Part shown: positions 7,115 through 15,114 of the stretch, one piece after another
Layout: each line of letters begins with the position of its first letter
Numbering within the stretch: the stretch's first letter is position 1
Assembly: GCF_018063565.1 (NCBI RefSeq)
Contig: NZ_JAGPBB010000042.1
Span: forward strand, 1-35,770
Reading direction: 5' to 3'
Origin: Rhodoferax sp.
GTDB lineage: Bacteria; Pseudomonadota; Gammaproteobacteria; Burkholderiales; Burkholderiaceae_C
DNA length: 35,770 nucleotides
Notes under the pieces: generated by a model
The model's database searches: none
The model's input: only the letters and a program-made list of their open reading frames with translations
Told to the model about the DNA's origin: nothing
Position numbers and translations under genes: made by a program

Positions 7115-8347
7115 GTGGACACCTCCAATCGCCCGACATGGCGCCGCCCGGCCCCGCTGCTGCTGGGCCTGATGGTGCTGTTGGCGCATCTGGGGCTGCT
7201 GCAGTCCATGCCGCTGGGGTTGAATCCGGCCAGCCCGCGCAGCGACGCCGCCATGCGTTTTGTCACCCGCAGCATCACACCGCTGCCGCAACCCGAGCCT
7301 GTGATGCCCACGCTGGCGGCACCGCAACGGCGCACAGCCGCTACCCGACCCGCAACGCCAGCGCCGCAGGAAGCACCCTCACCGCCTGGCCTGACCGGCG
7401 ACCAAAACGGCGCGCCACACGCGCCCGGCCCCGGCGCCACCGGCGCAGAGACCGCCACGGTGGCACTTGCCGATGCCGTGGGCGACCCGGGCGACCCGGG
7501 CGACACCGCCGAGACCGCCGTTTCGCCCGGCGCATCACCACCGCCTGACGCCGAGTCCAGCGTCGAGTCCGCGGCGGCCATGCCCGCCGACCCACCCGCG
7601 TCCGCACCCGAAGTGGCCGCACCCGAGGTGATGGCCCTGGCCGCCCCGTCTGCTGAGGCCTTGCGGCTGCGCCACCCGCGCAACCAGGCTGCGCGCTTCA
7701 AGGTTGCCAGCCTGACCGGCTCAACGCGGTTGAACTACGAGGTGCGCAGCAACAAGTTGCCGATCACTCTCAAAGGCGAGTTGCTTTGGCAAAACCTGGG
7801 TGACCACTATGAAGCGCGGCTGGGGTACAGCGCCTTTGGCCTGAGCCGCTCGCAAACCAGTCAGGGGCAGATCACCACTGAGGGGCTGGTGCCCGAGCGT
7901 TTTGCTGACAAATACCGCAACGAGGTGGCCGCGCACTTCAATTACCCGCAGGGCAAAGTCAGCTTCAGCGCCAACACCCCCGACGCCCCCCTGCTCACCG
8001 GTGCACAGGACCGATTGAGTGTGCTGCTGCAACTGGGTGCACTGGTGGCCGGTGAACCCGGCCGCTTTACCCCCGGCACCCTGGTGACACTGCAGACCGT
8101 AGGGCCACGGGAAGCCGATGTGTGGCTATTCACCTTTGAGGAAAGCGAGACTTTGGCACTGCCTGGCGGTTCAGTTCAGGCCATCAAGCTGGTGCGCAAC
8201 CCGCGCAAACCCTATGACCAGAAGGTTGAAGTCTGGCTGGCACCCCAGCTGGGCTATCTGCCCGCCCGCATCCGCATCACCGACACCAATGGCGATTCGG
8301 TCGACCAGCAGTGGCTGGCCAGCGCTGCGCTGACCAACCCGCCGTGA
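7115..8347 (+). CDS. DUF3108 protein with TonB-like N-terminus
   Basis: About 410 residues: a short cytoplasmic N-terminus, one membrane segment (LLLGLMVLLAHLGLL), a long Pro/Ala/Glu-rich linker to about residue 195, and a C-terminal DUF3108 domain (from about RLNYEVRSNKLPITLKGELL to the end). The architecture looks like a periplasm-spanning anchored protein with a folded envelope domain. The GTG at 7115 is preferred because the frame upstream runs into the opposite-strand FAH gene and no in-frame ATG precedes the membrane segment; the ribosome binding site is weak (AGGGAAA about 12 nt upstream). Function unknown. The linker contains a short GDPGDPGD tandem. Confidence 0.8.
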   Translation: MDTSNRPTWRRPAPLLLGLMVLLAHLGLLQSMPLGLNPASPRSDAAMRFVTRSITPLPQPEPVMPTLAAPQRRTAATRPATPAPQEAPSPPGLTGDQNGAPHAPGPGATGAETATVALADAVGDPGDPGDTAETAVSPGASPPPDAESSVESAAAMPADPPASAPEVAAPEVMALAAPSAEALRLRHPRNQAARFKVASLTGSTRLNYEVRSNKLPITLKGELLWQNLGDHYEARLGYSAFGLSRSQTSQGQITTEGLVPERFADKYRNEVAAHFNYPQGKVSFSANTPDAPLLTGAQDRLSVLLQLGALVAGEPGRFTPGTLVTLQTVGPREADVWLFTFEESETLALPGGSVQAIKLVRNPRKPYDQKVEVWLAPQLGYLPARIRITDTNGDSVDQQWLASAALTNPP

Positions 8348-8405
8348 CCCCGTTCACCCCTTGAAAACCTGGTATCCGCAGCCAGCTGCAGGGGACTTGT
8401 GATTC

Positions 8406-8729
8406 ATGGATAATTTGCCGATGCACACCCTCTACGACTCTGAAACATACTGCGTCACGCACATGCTGGCCAATGCAGTCGCCGCTGACGTGCCCGCTGA
8501 CGAACTGAAAGAAGGCGAGCAGGTGCTGATCGTGCCACGCCTGGCACGCCATGGCTTCGAGATTGTGGACAAGCGCGCCAACAAAGAGGTGTACCTTGAC
8601 GGCTCCTGGGCTGAGCTGTTTCAACAGCAGATCTCGGCCTGGCAGGAAAAAACCCCCACCCAGGAAGAAGTCGAAGACAAGCTGGGCGAATACGCGCAGC
8701 TGGCACAAAACCCGGTGCGCATCCATTAA
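8406..8729 (+). CDS. DUF3567 family protein
   Basis: A 107-residue acidic cytoplasmic protein. The pattern MHTLYDSETYCVTH followed by a central GFEIVDKRANKEVYLDG fits DUF3567, a small family of unknown function largely found in Burkholderiales. The ATG at 8406 is kept because AGGGG lies about 12 nt upstream; a second ATG at 8421 would give a protein starting at the family's usual first residues. It stands alone between the DUF3108 gene and a palindromic repeat. Confidence 0.75.
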   Translation: MDNLPMHTLYDSETYCVTHMLANAVAADVPADELKEGEQVLIVPRLARHGFEIVDKRANKEVYLDGSWAELFQQQISAWQEKTPTQEEVEDKLGEYAQLAQNPVRIH

Positions 8730-8804
8730 TTTGCATCAAATCGGGCTCTAGCGCATAGCCATCAAGGGATTATTGCTATTGTTTTAGCTGTTATTTTGGT
8801 GCGA
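8730..8804. repeat. Palindromic intergenic repeat, copy B
   Basis: It begins right after the DUF3567 stop codon. Imperfect terminal inverted repeats are TTTGCATCAAAT on the left and ATTTTGGTGCGAA on the right. The core CTAGCGCATA and a downstream GCTATTGTTTTAG match copy A at 3279-3351. It could be a non-autonomous mobile-type element or a transcript-end structure. Confidence 0.6.
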
Positions 8805-8852
8805 ATCCGGCATTGATATGAGCTCCCGGGCTGGAGCGACAATAGCTGCCCT

Positions 8853-9701
8853 ATGAATCCTGTCTACACGCTGACCCTGTCCTGTCCTGACCGTCTGGGT
8901 CTGGTGCACGCGGTTTCGGGTTTTTTGCTCGAACGTAGCGGCAACATTGAAGAAGCCGCTCAGTACAACGACACCAGCACCGGCCTGTTTTTTATGCGGG
9001 TGCAGTTTGCCTGCGGTGCGCACAGTTTTGACGCGCTCAAAACCCAGCTTGGCAGTTTTGCCACGCCTTTTGAGATGCAGTGGCAACTGCATGCACAAGC
9101 CCAGCCGATGCGCACCGTCATTCTGGTCAGCAAGGAGGGCCACTGCCTCAACGACCTGCTGTTTCGCTGGAAAAGCGGCCTGCTGCCGCTGGATATTCGC
9201 GCCATCATCAGTAACCACCGCGAGTTTTATCAGCTGGCCGCCAGCTACAACGTGCCGTTTCACCATTTGCCGGTCAACGCCGCCACCAAGGCGCAGGTAG
9301 AGGCGCGCCAGCTGGAGATCGTCCAGAGCGAAGCGGCCGAACTGGTGGTGCTGGCGCGCTACATGCAAATCCTCTCAAACGACCTGTGCCGCGCGCTGGC
9401 CGGGCGCGCCATCAACATCCACCACTCGTTTTTGCCCAGCTTCAAGGGGGCCAAGCCGTATTACCAGGCGCACGACCGCGGCGTGAAACTGATTGGCGCC
9501 ACCGCCCATTACGTGACCGCCGACCTCGACGAAGGCCCGATCATCGAGCAGGATGTGGCGCGGGTGGACCACAGCAAAACGGTGGAAGACCTCACCGCCC
9601 TGGGCCGCGACACCGAGAGCCAGGTGCTGGCGCGTGCCGTCAAGTGGCACAGCGAGCACCGGGTGCTGCTCAACGGGCACAAGACGGTGATCTTCAGGTA
9701 A
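8853..9701 (+). CDS. purU: Formyltetrahydrofolate deformylase
   Basis: A 282-residue cytoplasmic enzyme that hydrolyses 10-formyl-tetrahydrofolate to formate and tetrahydrofolate, balancing one-carbon pools and feeding formate to purine synthesis. An N-terminal ACT-like regulatory domain (about 1-80) is followed by a formyltransferase-fold domain. Catalytic residues by analogy with PurN are Asn188 and His190 (INIHHSFLPSFKGA) and Asp226 (TADLDEGP); the His-Asp spacing of 36 equals that in PurN. Length matches the family. It is monocistronic as far as can be seen. Confidence 0.96.
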   Translation: MNPVYTLTLSCPDRLGLVHAVSGFLLERSGNIEEAAQYNDTSTGLFFMRVQFACGAHSFDALKTQLGSFATPFEMQWQLHAQAQPMRTVILVSKEGHCLNDLLFRWKSGLLPLDIRAIISNHREFYQLAASYNVPFHHLPVNAATKAQVEARQLEIVQSEAAELVVLARYMQILSNDLCRALAGRAINIHHSFLPSFKGAKPYYQAHDRGVKLIGATAHYVTADLDEGPIIEQDVARVDHSKTVEDLTALGRDTESQVLARAVKWHSEHRVLLNGHKTVIFR

Positions 9702-9816
9702 GAGCGGCGTGTTCCACCAGTCAGCTTATAACGGTCGCGTCTTGGGCTGGCGCTGACCCAGCGAGCCGGGGGTGGCCACCTGGCTGGGCTGACCAGGCGG
9801 ACTCCGACAGATTTAT

Positions 9817-9854
9817 CCTTGCAAATCATGGAATGAAACTCCATAATTGCAAGG
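9817..9854 (+). promoter_or_regulatory. Inverted repeat abutting the start codon of the DUF4143 ATPase
   Basis: CCTTGCAAATCATGGA (9817-9832) and TCCATAATTGCAAGG (9840-9854) form a near-perfect hairpin with a 7-nt loop (ATGAAAC). The right arm ends directly against the ATG at 9855, so AAGG has no spacing to act as a normal ribosome binding site. Folding would bury the initiation region. It could be an operator, a translational switch or a recognition site. Confidence 0.7.
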
Positions 9855-11033
9855 ATGTTTCAACGACACTCGTTACCACTGCTCACCGACGAACTGCAGC
9901 ACACCCCCGCCGTTGCCCTGCTGGGCCCACGCCAATCCGGCAAAACCACGCTGGCGCTGGAGGCGTCAAAGACCATCGCCAGCATTTATCTCGACCTGGA
10001 GTCCGAGCGCGACCGCGCCAAGCTGGCTCAGCCTGAGCTGTATCTGGCCGACCACCTGGACAAGCTGGTCGTTCTGGACGAGGTGCACCGCGCGCCACAC
10101 CTGTTTCCGGTGCTGCGCGGGCTGATCGACCAGGCTCGCCGCAACGGCAAGCGCACGGGACTTTACCTGTTGCTGGGTTCGGCCTCGCTGGATTTGCTCC
10201 AGCAGTCGGGCGAAACCCTGGCCGGGCGCATCGCCTACCTGGAGCTCAGCCCGCTCCATCTGCTGGAAACCGGTGCAGACCATCTGGATGCCTTGTGGCT
10301 GCGCGGCGGCTTTCCTGAAAGCCTGACCGCCCCCAGCGACGCGCGCAGCCTGCGCTGGCGGCACAACTTCATTCGCGCCTACCTGGAGCGTGACATCCCG
10401 CAGTTTGGCCCGCGCATTGCAGCCGACACCTTGCGCCGCTTCTGGACCATGCTGGCGCACCACCAGAGCGGCATGCTCAATGTGGCCCAACTGGCGCGCA
10501 ACATTGGCGTGGATGCAAAAACCGCACAAAGCTACATCGACCTGCTGTGCGCCCTGCTGCTGGTGCGTCGCCTGCCGCCCTGGCATGCGAATGTGGGCAA
10601 ACGGCTGGTCAAGTCCCCCAAGGTGTATGTGCGCGACAGCGGTCTGGTACACGCCCTGCTGGACATTGAAACCAAGGAAACCCTGTTGTCGCACATGGTG
10701 CTGGGCGCCAGTTGGGAGGGCTTTGTGATCGAGAACCTGCTCAGCTGTGCACCCCCTGGTGTGCAGGGCTGGTTTTACCGCAGCAGTGGTGGTGCCGAGG
10801 TGGACCTGTTGCTGCAGTGGCCCGGCGGTGCGCTCTGGGCCATCGAGGTCAAACGCAGCCTGACCCCCAAGGTCGAGCGCGGCTTTCACGCCGCCTGCGA
10901 CGACCTGAATCCGGCACGCAAGCTGGTGATTTACCCCGGCACCGAGACCTACCCCTTGGGACACGACATCCTGGCCATGCCCTTGATCACGCTCTGCCAG
11001 CAACTGGGCTTGCCGTCCGATCCATCACAATAA
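9855..11033 (+). CDS. AAA-type ATPase with C-terminal DUF4143 domain
   Basis: A 392-residue protein: Walker A GPRQSGKTT (residues 24-32, Lys30), Walker B LVVLDE (71-76), a middle helical region with ERDIPQFG typical of the group, and a C-terminal DUF4143 domain. The latter carries a PD-(D/E)xK-like pattern, Glu315-Val-Asp317 then Glu331-Val-Lys333 (AIEVKRS), as seen in many restriction-type folds. These ATPases are common, patchily distributed and of unclear function; toxin-antitoxin or defence roles have been suggested but not settled. The ATG is fixed by the family's usual first residues (MFQRH-type) but has no spaced ribosome binding site; see the adjacent inverted repeat. No partner gene is adjacent. 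Confidence 0.9.
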   Translation: MFQRHSLPLLTDELQHTPAVALLGPRQSGKTTLALEASKTIASIYLDLESERDRAKLAQPELYLADHLDKLVVLDEVHRAPHLFPVLRGLIDQARRNGKRTGLYLLLGSASLDLLQQSGETLAGRIAYLELSPLHLLETGADHLDALWLRGGFPESLTAPSDARSLRWRHNFIRAYLERDIPQFGPRIAADTLRRFWTMLAHHQSGMLNVAQLARNIGVDAKTAQSYIDLLCALLLVRRLPPWHANVGKRLVKSPKVYVRDSGLVHALLDIETKETLLSHMVLGASWEGFVIENLLSCAPPGVQGWFYRSSGGAEVDLLLQWPGGALWAIEVKRSLTPKVERGFHAACDDLNPARKLVIYPGTETYPLGHDILAMPLITLCQQLGLPSDPSQ

Positions 11034-11054
11034 GCCACCCATGTCCGCGCCCAA

Positions 11055-11160
11055 ACCCATCACCTGATTGCAAGCCTTGAGGCGCCTGCCTGGGTGGGCC
11101 GCCTGCCGGGCTTGCGCTGGGTCGAGGCGCGCATCCGGACTCTGCCGCCTTACGGGGCCG
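11055..11160 (+). pseudogene. Possible remnant of a small protein-coding gene
   Basis: One plus-strand frame reads SLEAPAWVGRLPGLRW followed by VEARIRTLPPYGAA, then becomes unlike protein near 11160. From memory this resembles the N-terminal part of a small Burkholderiales membrane protein that has a W-ARIRALPPYAALA-type block. There is no start codon in frame and no membrane segment follows, so it looks like a truncated relic between the ATPase and VanZ-like genes. Chance similarity is possible. Confidence 0.3.
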
Positions 11161-11166
11161 CTGGCT

Positions 11167-12060
11167 TCAGGATTGATCCTTGCGAAACCGTCCATAACCC
11201 GCAAACACAGCACCCAGCACCAGCATGATCGCCAACCCAGGCAGCGGCGCCAGAACGTGGTATTCACCATGGCGCGGCCCTTTTTGTTTGCCGCCGTAAA
11301 AGTCCGGGCCGCGCTGCAAGTACAGGCGTCGGCTGCCATCGGCTGCGGTTTGAATGCCGCCGGGTGGCACCTTGTCGGCGGGGGTGACGGCCAGCACACC
11401 ACTTTGCATGGCCAGCACAATGGCCAGGCACAGGGCACCCGTCACCGACCAGGCCAGCACGGGTTGGCCACGCGTCGGCCGGATCGTGGGCAACGGGGTG
11501 GCGCCGTAATAGAGCAACATGCCCGCCGCCGCAGCCACCAGATTGGTCAGGAAGTCGTTGAAATCAAGGTAGTCGCTGTAGCTGGTGGTGATCCACAGGT
11601 ACTGCAGCAGTTCGTCGCCCATGCCCATCAGCGTGGTCCAAAACAGCACCTGACCCACCACCCAGCGGCGGCGCTGCGCATCCAGCGTCCGTGCCACCAG
11701 CCAGGCCAGCAGGGCGTATTGCGGGTAATGGGCATATTCGTTGGTGGAAAAAGTCAGGTACTGGTCGATCATGACGGCACTGGCCAGCCACAGCAGCCAC
11801 ATGCCGGTCGTCAGCACTGGGCGCTCGCTGCGGCGCAGCTGCCAGGCGATCCAGCCCAACAAGCCCACGCCCCCGACAACGGCCACATAAGGCACCAACT
11901 CGGCAAACGCCATGCGTCCCATGAACGTGTCGCGCCCGCGCACCAGCCAGAGTGAGAACTGCAGATGCGCCAGGCAAACGGTCACGTAATAGACCAGCGT
12001 CGCCAGCGCCCAGCGCCAGGACAGCCATGTTTCAGAGGATGGATGCAATGAATTGGTCAT
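11167..12060 (-). CDS. VanZ-like integral membrane protein
   Basis: A 297-residue protein with about seven hydrophobic segments. The segment NEYAHYPQYALLAWL, then GMGDELLQYLW and YLDFNDFLTNLVAAAAG follow the order of the VanZ pattern (a His-containing block, a DExxQ block, a DxxxN block). A non-membrane loop of about 45 residues follows, then a last membrane segment and a basic tail. VanZ-fold proteins sit in the inner membrane and are mostly uncharacterised. The ATG overlaps the stop of the repeat-protein gene by 4 nt (ATGA), so it is translationally coupled to it and probably shares its task. Confidence 0.65.
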   Translation of the reverse strand: MTNSLHPSSETWLSWRWALATLVYYVTVCLAHLQFSLWLVRGRDTFMGRMAFAELVPYVAVVGGVGLLGWIAWQLRRSERPVLTTGMWLLWLASAVMIDQYLTFSTNEYAHYPQYALLAWLVARTLDAQRRRWVVGQVLFWTTLMGMGDELLQYLWITTSYSDYLDFNDFLTNLVAAAAGMLLYYGATPLPTIRPTRGQPVLAWSVTGALCLAIVLAMQSGVLAVTPADKVPPGGIQTAADGSRRLYLQRGPDFYGGKQKGPRHGEYHVLAPLPGLAIMLVLGAVFAGYGRFRKDQS

Positions 12061-14114
12061 GGTGTTTGACCGGGCGGCGGTCGCACCGGCGTCAGTGTTC
12101 GGATAGCCATCGGCAACACCGCTGTGCCGTCCCAGCCAGCACCGGCCTCGCTGGGCAATTTGAGCCTGGGCCAGGCACGCGGACTGGCCCAGGCGGACTG
12201 ATTGCGGGCACGTTCACATTGGGCGGGGTATTGGTCGGCCCCACCCAGGTCCATGAACAGCCCAAGACTCAACCAACTTTCACGCAGGCTGCCCCACTCG
12301 GTCAGATACGCCGCGCCCAAGGCGCGGCAGGCGCTGGCGCTGAGATGGTAGTGGTCGTCACCCGTGCCGTCCACAAACAGGGCGGTGCTGTTGTCATGCG
12401 CCGCACCCAGGCCCAGGTCACCCAGTGTGTACTGGTCATCACCACCTTCGTCCAGAAAAACCCCCACCGAAAAATCGTGGGCCGCACCGATCGAGGTGGA
12501 ATGACTTGCCAGGTACTGGTCATTCCCGCCACCACGCTTGAGCAGCACACCGGCACCCTGGTGCGCTGCCGCACCCATGGCGTACCAGGCGGCTTCGAAC
12601 CGGTTGTTGCCGCCATCGTCCACCAGAATTCCCAGCCCCTGCTGATAACCGGTGCCCTGTGTAAAGACCTGGGCACGGTAGTGGTCGTCTCCCGCCAGAT
12701 CCACCAGCACACCCAGGCCACCCGCGGTCGAACGACCGTCCGTTGCATCGGCCCGAAAGCCCCGCCCGGCGCCCTGCCCCATGGAGGTGTTGTGATCTGG
12801 CAACTGCGGCGACGGACGGATGAGTGGTGTGTTATCCAGCGTGTAGTGATCGTTGCCGGTCGGGTCAAGCAGCAGTGCCACTCCCAGCGGGCCAGCCGAC
12901 GCCTGGGCGTGGGTTTGGGCGCTAAAACGGTCGCTACCGGGGCTGCTCAGCAAGACTGCCAGACCACCAATGGCGTGCGCCTGCGCGTGGCTGCTGGCCG
13001 TGAAGTGGTTGTCGCCGCCACCATCCACCAGCAGTGCTGCACCAAAAAGTGCCGAAGCCTGCGCATGCTGGCCGCCTTGGTAGGTGTCGCTGCCCTGGGT
13101 GTCCCACAAAATGCCATACCCCAGCGTGGCACTCGACGGGTCCGCGCCGGGACTGCTGGTGCTGTAGTGGTCGTTGCCAAGGTGGTCCAGCAAAACGCTG
13201 ATGCGCTGCGAGGCACTGCGCGGCAGGAACTCGTAGTGATCGTCACCACCCACGTCAAGTACCAGCAACGGGTCCTTGAGCTGGTAATGGCGGGCCTCAC
13301 CCGTGGTATCGATCACGATCTGGCCCATGGGGGTGTCCAGGGTCCAGCGGACGACAGGCAAATGCGGTTCAGTGCTGACAAATTTTTGCAGCCGCTCGGT
13401 TGCGGCGACCAGATCCTGCATGCCAGCCAGCAGGGCTTCGCGGTCAATCATCGGCAGCAGCAAACGGTAGTCCGGCTCTTCCAAGAGCTGCAAATTGCCG
13501 TCGAGCGCCTGGCGCTGCAGCAGCGCGGGTGTCAGCGTCGCAGGCAGCCTTTCCAGGACGCGTTGCAGAAACTGATGGGATTGGCCCATGGCCGACAGCA
13601 TCACCGCCAGTTCAAAGCGCAGTGGCGCTGGCAGTTGCCTGGCGTCTGGCAGCTCAGCTGCCACATTCAGCTCAGATCCGGCCGGCGGCTGCAGCCAAGC
13701 CAGACTGGCAGCCAGCGGGTCAGCGCTGTGGCGCAAACGCCTGTCGATGGAGAGCCATGCAGATTCTGCGCTGCGCGACACCTCCAGTCCCGCCAACGCG
13801 CCGACAAAATCAAGTGTGGCATGGGGCGACGCATGCAGCTCGCGACAGGTGTCGGCCAGCACACCTGCGCGGTACGGCGCATTCAAAGGCTGATCCATCA
13901 CACTGCGGTACAAAGGCAGTTGATGCGCTCGGGTTGACGACATGGCCAGTCGTTGCGGGTCGGGCGCTGTTTGGGTGGGGGACAGACCGGTCAATTCAAG
14001 CAGTGTCGACAGCGGCCCGGACGCCGGTGACTGTATCGACTGGATCGGCTCGCCCTGCGCAATGCCAAAGACCAGCCCGCACCCAAGGCATACAGTGGCC
14101 CAAACCCGGCGCAT
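12057..14114 (-). CDS. Secreted protein with twelve GxDxY-type repeats
   Basis: A 685-residue protein with a signal peptide (about 1-21). Residues 25-280 are largely helical with no motif I recognise. Residues 285-630 hold twelve copies of a unit centred on GxD-[HQRT]-[YF]: the aromatic residue falls at 294, 317, 345, 371, 397, 424, 479, 506, 534, 562, 589 and 629. Each is preceded by a hydrophobic strand such as LLVDGGGD or VFLDEGGDD, and a Gly/Ala/Gln-rich stretch (AQASA, GAAHD) follows many of them. The period of about 23-28 fits one turn of a beta-helix with an Asp-rich, perhaps Ca-binding, turn. GxDxY resembles half of an RTX nonapeptide, but the spacing is not RTX. It lies 2 nt after psd and overlaps the VanZ-like gene. 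Confidence 0.8.
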   Translation of the reverse strand: MRRVWATVCLGCGLVFGIAQGEPIQSIQSPASGPLSTLLELTGLSPTQTAPDPQRLAMSSTRAHQLPLYRSVMDQPLNAPYRAGVLADTCRELHASPHATLDFVGALAGLEVSRSAESAWLSIDRRLRHSADPLAASLAWLQPPAGSELNVAAELPDARQLPAPLRFELAVMLSAMGQSHQFLQRVLERLPATLTPALLQRQALDGNLQLLEEPDYRLLLPMIDREALLAGMQDLVAATERLQKFVSTEPHLPVVRWTLDTPMGQIVIDTTGEARHYQLKDPLLVLDVGGDDHYEFLPRSASQRISVLLDHLGNDHYSTSSPGADPSSATLGYGILWDTQGSDTYQGGQHAQASALFGAALLVDGGGDNHFTASSHAQAHAIGGLAVLLSSPGSDRFSAQTHAQASAGPLGVALLLDPTGNDHYTLDNTPLIRPSPQLPDHNTSMGQGAGRGFRADATDGRSTAGGLGVLVDLAGDDHYRAQVFTQGTGYQQGLGILVDDGGNNRFEAAWYAMGAAAHQGAGVLLKRGGGNDQYLASHSTSIGAAHDFSVGVFLDEGGDDQYTLGDLGLGAAHDNSTALFVDGTGDDHYHLSASACRALGAAYLTEWGSLRESWLSLGLFMDLGGADQYPAQCERARNQSAWASPRAWPRLKLPSEAGAGWDGTAVLPMAIRTLTPVRPPPGQTP

Positions 14115-14116
14115 GC

Positions 14117-14992
14117 TTATAGACCGGTTCGGGCTCTTGCCGCCACTTTGTTGGTATTGGCCATGACCTCACCCAGACGCACGGGGGCAGCGGGCTGCCA
14201 GGCCGGGTTAAATTCCATCAGGCTCTTGGGAAACAGCATCACCACCGTTGATCCAAGCAAAAAGCGGCCCATCTCCTCACCTTGCTTGATGAGTTTGTTG
14301 CCGTCGTGATAGCGCCAGTCCTTGATCTTGGCCTGGCGTGTCGCGTTCACGACCCCATGCCAGACGGTGGCCATACTGCCCACCACCGTCGCCCCGACCA
14401 GCACCAGGACAAAAGGCCCTTGTGCACTCTCGAAAACACACACCACCCGCTCGTTGCGCGCAAACAGACCCGGTACACCACGCGCTGTGGCCGGGTTGAC
14501 CGAAAACAGGGCACCGGGTACATGAATCATGCGGCGCAAAATGCCATCACACGGCATGTGAATGCGGTGGTAGTCCCGGGGGCTCAGGTACAGCGTGGCA
14601 AAGTAGCCACCGTCAAACTGGCCGGCCAGATCAGCATCTCCCCCCACCAAGGCCACACTGCTGTAGTTGTGCCCCTTGGCCTGGAAGATCCTCCCGCCGT
14701 CGATGCGGCCGAACTGGCTGATGGCCCCATCCACCGGGCAAATCAGCGCAGCATTCGCCAGGGGCCGCGCACCCGCCTTGAGTGCACGGGTAAAGAACTC
14801 GTTGAAGGTCGGATAGGCGGCGACGTCGGGCTGTGCGGCCTCGGCCATGTTGACCCGGTAACGCCGGACAAACCAGCCAATCAGCGCCGTGGTGACAGGT
14901 CCACCGCGCCAGTCTGCCACCCAACCCGCCAATTCAGAAATCGCCTGCTTGGGCAGCAGGTATTGCAACAACACGGCCAGACGTTCAAACAT
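14117..14992 (-). CDS. psd: Phosphatidylserine decarboxylase proenzyme
   Basis: A 291-residue inner-membrane-associated enzyme that makes phosphatidylethanolamine from phosphatidylserine. The self-cleavage motif is LGST (residues 246-249), with cleavage expected between Gly247 and Ser248 to give the pyruvoyl group. The charge-relay residues are Asp88 (CPVDGA) and His145 (YHRIHMP), 57 apart as in the E. coli enzyme. Length is normal. It is the first gene of a tight three-gene unit with the repeat protein (2-nt gap) and VanZ-like protein, which ties that unit to envelope lipid biology by position only. It is divergent from the M32 carboxypeptidase. Confidence 0.96.
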   Translation of the reverse strand: MFERLAVLLQYLLPKQAISELAGWVADWRGGPVTTALIGWFVRRYRVNMAEAAQPDVAAYPTFNEFFTRALKAGARPLANAALICPVDGAISQFGRIDGGRIFQAKGHNYSSVALVGGDADLAGQFDGGYFATLYLSPRDYHRIHMPCDGILRRMIHVPGALFSVNPATARGVPGLFARNERVVCVFESAQGPFVLVLVGATVVGSMATVWHGVVNATRQAKIKDWRYHDGNKLIKQGEEMGRFLLGSTVVMLFPKSLMEFNPAWQPAAPVRLGEVMANTNKVAARARTGL

Positions 14993-15114
14993 GGGTGGAC
15001 TGAGAGAAAAAGTGAAAAGCCATTCTATCGGTCAGGGCTATTGCTCACACAAGCCCTCACGACTGGTGCCAGAATGCGACGTCTGAAAACCGCAGCGCCA
15101 TCCAACTTCTGTTC

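Noticed and set aside
7488-7506. GGGCGACCCGGGCGACCCGG short tandem as a phase-variable tract
   Set aside because: The unit is 9 bases and repeated only about twice, so gain or loss would stay in frame. It is better explained as part of the Pro/Gly-rich linker.
12220-13260. RTX calcium-binding toxin or adhesin
   Set aside because: The GxDxY motifs recur at 23-28 residues rather than 9, there is no GGxGxD tandem, and an N-terminal signal peptide replaces a type I secretion tail.
11952-13937. A 661-codon open frame on the plus strand
   Set aside because: It lies antisense to the repeat-protein gene, has Gln/His/Arg-rich unnatural composition and no family blocks. The GGDDHY-rich minus strand explains the lack of stops.
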